DNA of 64,000 bases from Augochlora pura. Its lineage: Eukaryota; Arthropoda; Insecta; Hymenoptera; Halictidae. A model generated the notes under the pieces. The model was not told the origin of the DNA. It worked only from the letters and a program-made list of their open reading frames with translations, and did no database searches. Shown one piece after another: positions 11,339-23,052 of this stretch (its first letter is position 1; every line of letters begins with the position of its first letter). The stretch is taken from assembly GCF_028453695.1 (NCBI RefSeq), contig NC_135779.1:9436831-9500830 (forward strand), read 5' to 3'. The position numbers and the translations under genes are program-made.

Positions 11339-14300
11339 TTGCTCGCAGCTGACGGTAACTACTACAAGACCCGATCCGCGTGCAAGAGACGCGTGAATTT
11401 TTCGTTATCGGTTCCCGATGCACTCCGGTCATTCGTGGAAATACCGCGAATCGCGAATGCATGCGGCTACTATACGTGATCGAAATGTTATAACTTCACG
11501 AGAGCCGGCAATATCCGCCAGCAGAGCTCGAATACGGCGCAGCTCTTATTTGCCGATCACTTGTCGGCTTGGATCTACTCTGGCCCAGCATTTTGTCAAT
11601 TGGTTACAGAAGAAAATTGTTAAACAACAGTCTGAAGAAACAAATTTTAGAACAACGGCTAAGCATAAGAATTGATAATCAGCAGCTAAAGAAGAGAATT
11701 GTTAAAGAGCAGCCAAACATAGTTATCTGCGGTATCGTCGAGTTAATATTGAAACTGCTTGTGGACACAGAGATAAGAACGTTTACTTTATATCGTTACA
11801 AAATAATATATATCGTTTGCTAACTGGAGTGTCGGAAGCGCCTGGAAGGCAAATAGCAACAAGAGCAATGCAAAACCGAGAAGCGAAATGAATAGATCGA
11901 ACAATAGAGGGACGGAGAATGTAATGCGCGAATGTGGAATGCGAAGGAGCGGATCCTCGCCAGGTAGCCTTCGAGCGACTACGCTAAATAACATTTATTT
12001 TCCTGTCTATTACGCAACCGCAGAATTTTCCTCGAGCCGCGTTCCCGTGGCCATTATTAAAAAGCGCGAACACGAGAGACGTTCTTCCGACGGAGCATCA
12101 ACAATACGCGGACAACCGGCTCGGCGAATAAAAATCTGAAAGCTCGTTTTCAGTTTTATTCGGCAGTTCCGTAAAAGTTCGTCGACCGTGTCGCCACTGT
12201 TTTCTCTTTACTATAGAATCTTCTATAGAATTCTCCTCTCTTTATTCTCAGCTGTTCTTTCTTTTCGATGCTGCTTTGTTCGCGACATACGGCCCTGGAT
12301 AAATATATGTGCGCGAACACCTTTCACAAGAGACGACATTTCTGAAATTGTACCAAATGATTCGAATTGTACTGCAGCGATAGAGAGGCTAGTTTGCTGG
12401 ACAACAACAATTTCTCATATCTTCTTTATCCTAGTATTTAAGGCAAATTTAAACAATGCATTTTTCAGGTCTCTTATGCCCATACCGGAAATTTTAAAAA
12501 CGATGAAAGATATCGAGAACCGCTGTTTTTCACGACCTTCGACCAGAAACGGTAAGAAATGATTTGGTTATCTTTCAATGCCTGCGGCTCGTTTTCTGTA
12601 TTAACAGGTTTCGATGAGATTTTCAAAAATGCGTTGTTTCGATTTTTATGTGCACAGATAAGTTTTATAAACGTGATCTCTATTTGTTTTTTATCCACGA
12701 AACCCAATTGCCATTGTTCCAAAAATGTTTGTATACATTGTCTAATAAATTAGTACGAAAGGGAGGATTCGATCAGTCTGATCCAATTTGAAAAAAATTA
12801 TTCTGCTCCAGAAGGTGTTCACAAGTATCCGCCGGCGACTATATTTTTTCGGTGCGAGCGGTAGTCGGCTAAGCGTGCATTATTTATGCACTAAACTGGT
12901 ATGGTTCAAGGAAAAAATGCGTTTCAAACAAGTTTAAGTTGATGTATCGCCTGGTGCCAGCGGCACTGTCACTCATAGCTCCATTGACGTATCGCAATCA
13001 GTCGCGGCGGCTCTCCTTTCGAGGATAGGTGCGTTACCCTTTCATTTCTGTAGGACATACCTATATCGGTCCCTTTATTTTTATCGATCATCGTTTCCTG
13101 TCTACGGGATCAAACGACTCATCCGTAACCACTTTTCTTAAAGAATGTCAACCGTTGAAAGGCGAGGCTAACGAATCGGTGTAACCATAATAACAATCAT
13201 TCTGTCACTGTATACGTGCTAGAGAAACCCTTTGTTTTAGAGGAAGTAATAGCGAATGAAAAGATTTCATATAACAATAATTTAAATTTATTTACACAGC
13301 GATCTTTCTAATTTATTCGCCGTTCTGAATTCCATCTGTTCATCTCTGTCAAGAGTACGCGAAATCCGTAACCTTGTTGCGATTGAACCGTTGCCAATGT
13401 TTAGCTAAAGTTCACTGGTAGCCTAATCTAGCGGATCTTTCTTGGACACTGAAATCTGACCAATGAAAAATAGACAATACGCACGAGAGTGTCATCGTAT
13501 CTCTTCGAACATTTTTCAAACGTAAGAAGCATTCCTGGTAAAAAAAGTGGAATAATATTTTTAAAACTGTACAAAATGATTTGAGTTATTTTTCTAAATG
13601 TTTAAGGCTCTAACTCACTGTACAATGACTAAAACAATTTTTTTAATTCTGCTATTATTTGGAATGACAAACAATATATATATATATATATATAAAACAC
13701 AAAACATAAAATATAAAAAATTTAAACTGAAATTTAAAATTTGAAAAATGCGTTTTGTAGATCTCGGTAACTTATAGGATACTGAAAATTTCATCAAAAT
13801 TGGTCGACGTTATTACAAATTGCAAACAATTGACACTATGTTTATGGAATCCGTCAAAATGCCGGCTCACTAATTTTCTAATTTATTCATTGTTACTTGC
13901 GACAAATATTACGATAACATTGTTAAAAATCAGAATAAATGTCCAAAAAAGGAAAAGTGACAATCTAAGTAAATAAACTAACATAAAACAGCTGCTTTTA
14001 ATTCTCTCTGAATTGAAGATCGTGAAAATCACAGTTTTTCAGGAATTTCAACGTAGAAGAGATTATTTTTGCATTCCCCATGGACTCGCCATAAGAATCG
14101 CGGAGCGGACAGCCGAAGGATCGAGGCTCTCGACGGACATTGGGGGCCCAGTGATCACGTCGGGGCTCGATTTAGCCGCGTTTCGTATTTTACGTAACTT
14201 TCACCGCGACGACGGCAAGGTAGAGGTGAGAATGCAACGGTATTCTTAGGCACTGGGAAACCGAGAGCGCGGTCCAAGAAATGTCGCGAACCGCCGAAGC

Positions 14301-14432
14301 ATCCGTGACAGAGAGCCGGTGTTTTTCACGGAATCGTTGGGAACACGGTCAATCAACGGCCCATGCCAGAGGGAACGCTCTCGTCCGTCATAGTAAATTT
14401 AGCCACTGTTACGCCCGGTTCCACGAAAGTAT
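11339..14432. other. Gene-poor stretch
   Basis: No recognisable coding or RNA gene. A short (AT)n microsatellite sits at about 13674-13694. The remainder alternates AT-rich segments with CpG-containing segments (for example around 14.1-14.4 kb). Confidence 0.45.
13674..13694. repeat. (AT)n microsatellite
   Basis: An uninterrupted run of alternating T and A, roughly ten dinucleotides. Confidence 0.9.
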
Positions 14433-14993
14433 ACAGGGTGTCCCAGTACTCTTATTATACCTCGGATATGGTAATTCCTGAGGCGATTTTGTCAGTTAAT
14501 TATTGCTGCGTTTAATAACTTTCTTGAGGACGGAAATTTTAATTCACCATTATATCATACAATACAATTGCGATTACTCTTATCATTGCAAATTCTCGAA
14601 AATATTAAATAAAAATAATCAGACACACTATGTAGTAATCAAATAAATTTGCAAAGTTGCAGAAATAAAATTAGTAATACATACCGGGTACTAGATAACT
14701 AAATATCTGAGTACCCGATCTTGTATGCCACTCGTAGCTACATAATAATGAACTTCTTAAAGATTCATTAAGATATACAAAGCAGAAGCAAAGCTGTAAC
14801 AAATTTTGAAGAATGAGATCAGCTGTATTCATTCTCGCATTGGTTCGCCTTTTTCGTTAACATCTCATTAACGAATCCACAACCAACCCGATCGCCAAAG
14901 AAAAAGTTGCTCCGAATTATCTCGGGAATCACCTCCTCACAGGTATAACAAAAAGTAACGCTTCGAGTGCATCGTTAGTTCGGGACACCCTGT
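14433..14993. mobile_element. 561-base inverted-repeat element with ACAGGGTGTCCC ends
   Basis: ACAGGGTGTCCC begins the block and its exact reverse complement GGGACACCCTGT ends it. Similarity between the two arms continues inward in diverged form (TTATACCT, then GTGATTCC.GAG on the right and GTAATTCCTGAGG on the left), for roughly 60 bases. No transposase is visible and no target-site duplication is obvious. Either this is a nonautonomous foldback-type element, or two head-to-head copies of one insect repeat. A hairpin (14685-14717) lies almost at the centre. Confidence 0.55.
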
Positions 14994-16539
14994 GCATCGT
15001 CCAAAGATTGGACAAACCAAGAAGGAAAAGTCGTCTCCGAGGCTGGCGAACTTCCTCTCCAGACGATCGTGTGCGCGTGCGAACCGAAAGTAAATAATCC
15101 CGGATAAGCAGATAACGATGAATAATGAAAACGGAGGGCGACGGCGGCGATTCCAACGACGGGACACACGCTTGCTACGAAATATCGCGAGCAATCGATA
15201 TAACACGCGCTCTGATAAAAACGTGATCGATCAACTGCGTGGCGAAACGGTTCCGTTCGGCTTCCGGCGACGATCGGACCACCGATCGTTGTTTCCGGAA
15301 TTAATTTATGATCATTCGAAGGTACCTGTTAACGGTGCGTATTATGACCGGGCACAGCTACAATGAACGAAAATTGTCTGCGGTTTATCGTCAGGTATTG
15401 TGTGAATATTTTGACAGAATCTTCTGCTTATTTATAATCATTTGTTTTTATCATTTTCAGTGTGACCTACTTATTTCTACCATGAAATTGCTAAATCTCT
15501 TTATAATATTGTACAAAGATTGTTTTTACTCATTGTTGATTTGAAGATCGTTCTAGCCTCTAATGTAACTTGTTCGATGGTGAACCGACTAATTCGGACC
15601 ACTTCCAATACAAGAGGAATAAATGTTTGTAAACAATAATACTGCGTTTACGAACAACAATAACAAGGTTAATTGCTCTGATTTATAAACAACAATAACA
15701 AGGTTGACAGGTCCGAAAACAAGCTTTTAACAATGTTATTCTATAATGTTACTGATGATAAATCAAACGCGGTCTCTCAAGCGTGTTGTTGGGTCTAAAG
15801 ATCCCTCGTTGATACTCCCAAATTACTCGCGCTGAGATTCTACAAATATCTCTTGAGATTCCGATGATATCTCGTTGGAGGGTCGTGTGTCACCCATGAG
15901 ATCATCTCGGTTCTCCCTAATCCTTCTAACTTGGGGTTGGCGGCCCAAGACAATGCCACGGTTATTCGAACAATACCGGTTGGGACCTAGGTGAAGGTAC
16001 CGCAGACGCTTCCACGGGGGGTCCAAAACAAAGAATGAACTTTGGGAAATTCCCGATATCTGGAAACAATGTCGCGCTAAGTACCCCGCGTTCTAAACGT
16101 GCAAATTTCTGCCTACCTGACCGCGCCGTGAAATCAAAAGCCAGGCGTTTATGGCGGAACAATGCAGCCAATTTCGACGAATCCCCGACTGCATGTCTTG
16201 GGACAATCAGAAATGTCATTTACCGAAATACGAGTAACGGTAACTATTCAAGACCCAAAGCATATTGCCCGTGTAATTAAACCTGGCTAAGCAATCCTAA
16301 AGATATTTATAGCTGATTGTTCTAGATATATTCGTTTTAGAATTTCACTTTTCGACTACGTTATTTTGTCATAAATTAAGTAAACCTCTCTAGAATACCG
16401 TACGGAGTTGCAGTAATACCTCGCTCGACTACCTGATTGTAAAGCATTTTTATCCTCGCTATTTCAATGTGGATCCAATTCACAATAGATCCTGCCTCAG
16501 CAGTGTATCGTCCAATCAGAGAAAAGCGTATTTAATGTA
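14994..16539. other. Gene-poor stretch
   Basis: No recognisable gene. A short direct repeat (AACAACAATAACAAGGTT) occurs twice near 15650-15710. The block 15787-16262 is GC-richer than its surroundings and begins TGTTGGGTC and ends GACCCAAAGCA, which could be the ends of a solo LTR, but no target duplication was found. Confidence 0.35.
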
Positions 16540-17405
16540 TGTATAATTATATGTTCGTGTCTGTTGATTTTACTATCTTGTATTTTGCCTAACAATGTTT
16601 ATCACAAATGAACAAAACATCTATTTAACATTAGGCAGTTAGTTATAAGTAAGTTCGTTTTACTACTTAGCTTTTTGTCTCTCTATTTGTTTTACAATTT
16701 TGTTTTTGTCTATCTATTTTTACCACGAATATACAAGATTTTCTACAGTACTATCAAAAGCCATTTGTAATAGTTTTACCGAACCATTTCTACCATAAAT
16801 GAACATAATCTTCCTACATATAATATTACAAGCAGTTATTTATAATTATATCTATTATTTACTTTCATTTTACTATCTGGTATTTCATCAATCCATTTTA
16901 ACTACAAACGTACAAAATCTTTATATAATAGTACAAAGAATTACTGACAATTATTATTAAGTTGGTGCATATGAAATGTCGGATTTTTAAGTGAATATAT
17001 AAAGTAGCACAACTTTTTTCAAAAGCTGTTTATTTAGTCAAAATATACTCCATTTGTTTCGATACAATTTTCTTAATGCGATCTTAATGCGTAGATGCCT
17101 GTTCTAAAAAAATTCTGATATTTACAATCAATAAACTCTGATATGAAATTTTTCAGACTGTCTTCATTTACATACATTTTGTTACTGATTGTGAAAAGTG
17201 TATTGAAGGAAATGTAGCATATTTTGATTAAACAAAGAGATGTTGAAAAAAGACACGTTGAAAAAGATAAATCCGACATTTCATATGCACCAACCTAATA
17301 TTTCTATCTATCCGTGTTTCGCTATCTTGTATTTTGCCTACTCATTTTTGCTATAAATATACAAAATCTTCCTTTAGTATTACCGGAGTTCGATGATAAT
17401 TTAAT
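16540..17405. repeat. Degenerate ~100-base tandem array split by a mariner
   Basis: Several imperfect units repeat the order TTTTACTATCTTGTATTTTG, then a CCATTTT.ACYACAAA word, then RTACAAAATCTTCCTATA, then TATTACAAG..TTA. Units are recognisable starting near 16569, 16685, 16780 and 16870 and again at 17308-17400, on the far side of the mariner insertion. The array is old and AT-rich and shows no coding potential. Confidence 0.55.
16957..17298 (-). mobile_element. Internally deleted mariner element, dead
   Basis: The 30-base terminal inverted repeats at 16957-16986 and 17269-17298 differ at one position; their outer ends read TTARGTTGGTGCATATGAAA. They are flanked by the TA dinucleotide that mariners duplicate. 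The minus strand retains the end of a transposase: LKNFISEFIDCKYQNFFRTG, then after an in-frame stop ENCIETNGVYFD and a terminal stop at 17034-17036. This matches the mariner C-terminus, with the stop falling where a Trp is usual. The catalytic D,D34D region is absent, so the copy cannot move itself. Confidence 0.9.
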
Positions 17406-18918
17406 TACGTTTCGACCATGTACTATGATTTGTCTACGGGGATTTTATCGTGTTTGTACATAAGAGAGGCACAGCTGCGTTCACCGATGCAGGATGCACC
17501 CGAAAATATGGTGCATTTGGTGCACGTACACCCGAGGTGACTGCTGGCCCACCGCTAAATAATGCCAACGACTTCTCGATCTACTTACTGCAGGCTTTTT
17601 GCCAATGGCGCTCGCATCGCTGTAGGACGTAACCTTCATGTAAGGACTCGAAGCGGATATCGGCACGGTGATCATTTTTCCGCTCTTCGACTTTCCCTCT
17701 CACTCCCATCGGCGGTGAAAAGATTCGAATTCGAGCGATCTCGCTGATTTTTCGCCAACGGTCTCCGCAGCTCGACCGACTTCAATCCGACAGATCTTTT
17801 CTCGCCCACTTCCGGTCTCCGTGACCCTTTTCCTTCGCGATGGATCTTTCCTCGATCTTCTCGAACGCCGTCGACCAGGATCTTCGGCAGCACGAATCGT
17901 CACTATACACCGGATGCACTCGCACTATTTCGTTGCGGTCTCGGGGCTTGTTTATTTCTAGGATAAATTGGCGAGAGATAAATTTCTGCAATTTGATGGA
18001 GATACACGCGTTTGACAACTAGCTTTCGAATCGCGAGAATATGCTATTTATTTTCCGGACGATCTACCGTCGAAGATAGTAGACGAGAACTACGGTTATC
18101 AAGATTGCGAATTTTTCCGAAAACGCGATCCGATTAATCTCGAATTCGTACGGTTATTTATTCTCCTCCGACCGTGTTTATGGCCGCTATAAATACTCGG
18201 GAAGTCCGCAGTCTAATTAGTATACTGCGGACTATTATGCAAATTCGTATTTTTATTGACCGATCCATGCAAATAAACTAACATCGTCGCGTCTTGAAAT
18301 TAACAGGATAAAGTTACGCGGAACTATGCCGAACCTCGGTCAACATGGAACAAAGATAAATATCTAAACAATGTAACGCAAACTTTCGAGCTGCGAGTAA
18401 ACAATAAACAAACGTTCGTCGCCATCTATTACTAGCATCCTCTCCGCATATACTCGTCTACTTTCAAAACAGCTGCGCTCCGTTCGCCGCGAACCAAAAA
18501 ATCATTGTTGTAAACACTATCGAGAAAATAAACTAAACCGGCGGTCTACTTTCACGTATCCACGAAAGTATGCCGTACTTGACACATATAAGAAATTTTG
18601 CTGCAGTCACGGCAAGTGACCGAAACATTTTTCTGATAGGGGTAGCACCCGGAAATCGTCGACTAACTTTCACAGACGAGGTCATCGCGAGTAACGGACG
18701 AAATCGTACCACGAAATTCTCGCGGAGTCACGACACCCCGATACGCTAGTCCGAGGAATCATTTATTTTAGTGCAAACTTGGAAGTACCTTCAAGGCTGT
18801 CCACAACAGTTGACCCTATTCCATCTATGCAGCCGGATCTCTTCAGAATACGCCGAAGAAACGGGACGCGATCGATTCACCCTATATACCGATCGCTCAG
18901 TCGATAATTTGTGTACAC
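17406..18918. other. Gene-poor stretch with a hairpin
   Basis: No recognisable gene. About 17.5-18.0 kb is GC-richer, with chance open frames on both strands. A TATA-like GCTATAAATA at 18187-18196 is followed by a perfect 9-base-pair hairpin at 18204-18232. Confidence 0.4.
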
Positions 18919-18919
18919 G

Positions 18920-19150
18920 ATCTATACACTAGATGATTTCAGATCTAGACAATTTTATATCTAGAGAACTTTAAATCTACACGATTTTAAATGTAAACAA
19001 TTTTAAATCTAAACAATTTTATATCTAAACGATTTCAGATCCAGTCGACTTCGCATCTAAACAATTTCAAGTCTAAATGATTTCAGATCTAAATGATTTC
19101 AGATCTAAGCGATTTCAGATCTAAATGATTTCAGGGCTGGACGATTTATT
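18920..19150. repeat. 16-17-base minisatellite, GATTTCAGATCTAAAT
   Basis: About fourteen copies of a unit typified by GATTTCAGATCTAAAY. The 3' copies are nearly identical and the 5' copies are diverged (TTTTAAATCTAAACAA), which suggests growth or homogenisation at the 3' side. Confidence 0.85.
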
Positions 19151-21699
19151 TTCAGAATTCTCGAACAAGATTCTCGATTATAGCGTTTCCACTGTGGAAA
19201 TTGCTTCACTGAATGGAATTTAATTGGGACCGTCACTCAGCGACCGGTTCGCTACGACTCGCGAATAAGTGTGTGTACGCGACGAGCTTTCGAGCAGCTG
19301 GGAAAACAAGGTTTGTTTTCAACGACGCGGAGCCACGCGACCCGGCACCTTTACCGACGGACGAGCAAACATCGACTGACGAGCGTGCCGCGCCGCGACG
19401 GTTCACCAGACGAATAGACCTCTCTTGATTGGCTGTCGCACGACTCCAGGTAACGCTAGTCCGGCCGGATTATTCGCAACGAAATTGCAGTGGAAGGGCG
19501 GACCAAGTGTTATCGAACTGCGACTCCTGTCGCCAGACATTCTGTATCGTTATCGATGGATCGACCTCGTGGCGATTGCCCCCCGCTCCGTTGTTTTCTC
19601 CGTCGACCTTGGCCAGAAAACTACTTCGGCTACAGAAGTAGAACGTATGCCACCTTTTTCGAAAATTCCGCTGCGAAATTTTGTACAGAACGAGTCAGGA
19701 TTAACGACCGTGCTTCATCGATGTATTCTACGAAGTTTGGCTAACTTCGACGCCTTTTAAACAGGACGTCCGGCGTGACACAGCGAGAACGATAGCGTAG
19801 ATGGATTCTACGAACAAAAATAAGCCGAAATTGTACTAAGCAGTTTTTCGGTGCAAAGCTTGGTTTACGAGATATTTAAATTTGAATATTGCAGGTACAC
19901 GCGCACTTGGCGAGTGGGTACGGCGGGTCGCGGTCAAACGCATTGACGGGTACTTCCTCGAAAACTTTTCGAACTCGTTTCTCTCGGAAACGAAGCACTG
20001 AATCAGAAAATTGTATTCTACTTGCTTTGCGCCGTGTTTTGTGTAGAATCTGACATCTATCGATTTTTCTGTAAATATCGAAAACGTCTCTTGATATTTT
20101 TAATCAAATGGAGATGCACTTCAGATATAACACTAAACCTTCCAAGTAATAAGTGTCTGTCTGTCGAATTAGATATGTTAATCGTTTCCTGTAAAATAAG
20201 AGATAAAATAATGCTCGAAGAGTGATTGAAATGCAAGGTTTCCAGGACATCGATCGTTGATTATGTTAAGAGGTAAATGATAAGAAATGAAGCAGGAGGG
20301 CCGGGCATCGTTAAGTCTGTGTGCCGATCTATCGGCATCGGTATTAATTTCTTTCGCCTCGTTCGTCATCGGGAAGACAAACAGAGAGATCCGCGGGGAA
20401 TTGCAAACATAATTATCCTTCCGCCATTAGACGCACGGGAGGTCAAACATTGAAAAGGATATAGGGGACAATCGATGGGAAGAAGTTTTCCTCGGCAACC
20501 TAATCAATCGACATCAAATTATTTATACGAATACGCATTTTTTCTGAGCCAGTGCACGGACAACAGAACGTCGAAAGTTTTCTCAAATATTTATCTCACC
20601 GCGAAGCTGCAGAAGTTAACGAAGATGTTGCCGATCTTTACACTATCCAATTAGCAAATCCAACGGAACGATAGATATGCGTCGTTGGATTGCGAACAAC
20701 ATTATACACCTGCGCGCAACAATTGCGGATAATTTAAACATTAATTTTCGCGTTGAGATCCAATTCAATGAACGGCAGGCGTCTACGTAACAACGTATTA
20801 AAGGCGACGGCCAATTATTTATAGCGTCCGGCGTTTAAGGTTTTGCGAAACGAATGCTGCCGGTTTGTTAAACAATAGCCAACGAAAATTATTCACCGCG
20901 GAATCAACGCGGCGGCGCCGTAATTGCACCGCGGTATTCCGCGATAAATATGGATAGGCGTTGATTTTCACACAATAAATCGCGGTGAAACTTTTCTAAT
21001 TGAATTTTGAGGGATTTATGCGACCGTTTCCATCTTCGGTTGCGCGGAGATTGCAGGCTCGGTTGATTGTTCACGGCGAGGACCGCCGATTTAATGATAA
21101 ACTCTCCCCACCCCCGCCCCCTTTCACTCGGCGTTATGATGGTCAGGTGACTAAGAGTTTTATATTCTCTTAAAATTCCTGACCACGGAAATATCTTTAT
21201 ACAAGGTGATTCATTTGTTCACGGTTTTATCGTCGCGCTCCCAGATAGGAGACAGAACGTTATAGTTGTGCAATGGCTGTTGTAGCTGATCGCATGCGTC
21301 AGGAAGCGGCTGTTATCTCCGCGCCTGCGGACGTCTGCTCTTTTATAACACGGTTTCGTAAAAAGTTGCAATAATCCTCGATAAAGTTCTCGACGGTGTT
21401 TTCTTCCTAATAAAATTCCTAACGGTAGAGAATGTTCGAAACCCGACCGTGAAAACGCGAGTTTTGCATAATCGTTTACAGCCAAGATGCTGCAATCATT
21501 CAACTTGATCATACAGTATGCAGAGTGCTGCAATAATTACGATCTGAAAAATAAGTAGAAAAATTCGTGAGCGAACGTGCATGGGAAGCGTAAAATATAA
21601 ACATTTACCAGGCTTTGTTTTCGTAAAAAACAGCTAAAACGTCATTCCGATAAAATTTTGTTTGATATATTATCTGAATAAAACGTCATAAGAAAAATT
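19151..21699. other. Gene-poor stretch with a GC-rich patch near 20.7-21.1 kb
   Basis: No recognisable coding sequence. The 20.7-21.1 kb part (TTTATAGCGTCCGG, ACCGCGGAATC, CGCGATAAATATGG) mixes CpG-rich text with homeodomain/Hox-like AT words, the look of a developmental enhancer; this is an impression, not proof. Confidence 0.35.
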
Positions 21700-21931
21700 A
21701 CGTCAATGGAATTTGGAATTGTGATAGTCCAATTGTATCGTCATTCTTAATTAATGTAATTTAATTGCTTAGCATTTTGTAATTACATTCGAACTGGGAT
21801 TACGAATTACAATTTAATTGAATGGCTATTTGAATCACGAATTACAAAGTGATTGAATTGTAACATAATCGAATCACTTTATAATTATAATTTCCTGAGT
21901 AAATATCAATTGTAATTGGCGCAACTCTGGC
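21700..21931 (-). repeat. Dispersed AT-rich repeat with CAGAGTTG anchor, copy 2
   Basis: The minus strand reads CCAGAGTTGCGCC at 21918-21930, then ATTACAATTG and repeated GTAATTC, TACAATT and AATCACTT words. It shares the design of the copies near 6.6 and 24.9 kb, with TTACAA rather than TTCGAA words. Confidence 0.5.
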
Positions 21932-22889
21932 TGGCACGTTCCACTGAACATTCTCCCATCCACCGTAGCAATGTATAAAAGTAAACAAATTCTTCGCAAC
22001 GGCAGGCGTGATATTATCTGCGTATCAATGCGAAAATCGAAATGAAATTAAACCGAACGCATCGGACACAATTACCGTCCAGCGGAGCCGTAAAGAACGG
22101 AACTCCACCGTAACAAACGAACGAATGAACGAACGATTCCCGAAATATTAATTCGGCATTGTCGGGCGTCGAATGATCGGAGAATTTCGAGCGTTTGTTT
22201 CGCGCGGCTCAGCCGGTGTTCGGCCGTAAGCTGCCGATAAAACGCGTCGAATATCTCGGTCACGTAGCGCAATAAACAATCGCGCCGGCAGAACGATTAT
22301 AAACATTCCTGCGCGGCAATTCCGATCGCGGCTCTCCGTAGCACGATAACGCGGAGACCGCGACACCGCGTGCAGACTCTGCTCATACGTGACACCTTTG
22401 CTTTTTCGCCACGCGATTCCCGCGAGCGGACAGCTCGCGTGCCTGCACACTCGCCGCATTTTACAACGATCTGCAAGGGAAATGAGGCCGTACTCCGGCC
22501 GATTCGACAGCCCTCGACCCTTCCTGTCCAACTAATACACCGATTTTCTTTCGCGATCCAGCCACGACCCTTCAACCCTCGAGCGCCAGTCGTGAGCTTG
22601 CGAAAAATTACCGCGCTAAGTGCACTTCAACCATTTGCATTCAAATTTTTTCCACTAGGTTGATTACCACTTCTTTGTAACTAATGTATTCGTAGACGAG
22701 ACAGAAAATTGATATTTGCTAGCGAAGATCTTTGTGCTGTAATGCTTGATGTTGATATAGAAGGGCAGAATTTTATTTTGTTAAATTGACCTCGTAAGTT
22801 ATTGTTAGACCGCGGATTTTACGCATTTTTGACTAAACCGACTAGAACAAGATTGTAAAGACGTTATAAGTATTTTAGAATATTTTTAT
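21932..22889. other. Gene-poor, partly GC-rich stretch
   Basis: The 22.1-22.6 kb part is GC-rich with chance open frames on both strands; no family match. A copy of the TTAGACCGCGGATTTTA repeat lies at 22804-22833. Confidence 0.4.
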
Positions 22890-23052
22890 ATCTATATTTT
22901 AATTTTAAATAAGGTATATTTTATATTTCAACTTTAATTAAAATATATTTTATATTTTAGTATTAACTTATTAAAATATATTTTATATTTTAGTATTGTT
23001 AACTTATTAAAATATATTTTATATTTTAGTATTGTTAACTTATTAAAATATT
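22890..23052. repeat. 36-base minisatellite, ATATATTTTATATTTTAG
   Basis: Three near-identical 36-base units (one lacking three bases) run to 23051, preceded by more diverged copies. Each carries ATTAAAATATATTTTATA, TTTTAGTATT and GTTAACTT. Confidence 0.85.

Noticed and set aside
21198..21225. ACAAGGTGATTCATTTG resembling the ACAGGGTG repeat ends
   Set aside because: Single diverged match without a partner end or body similarity.
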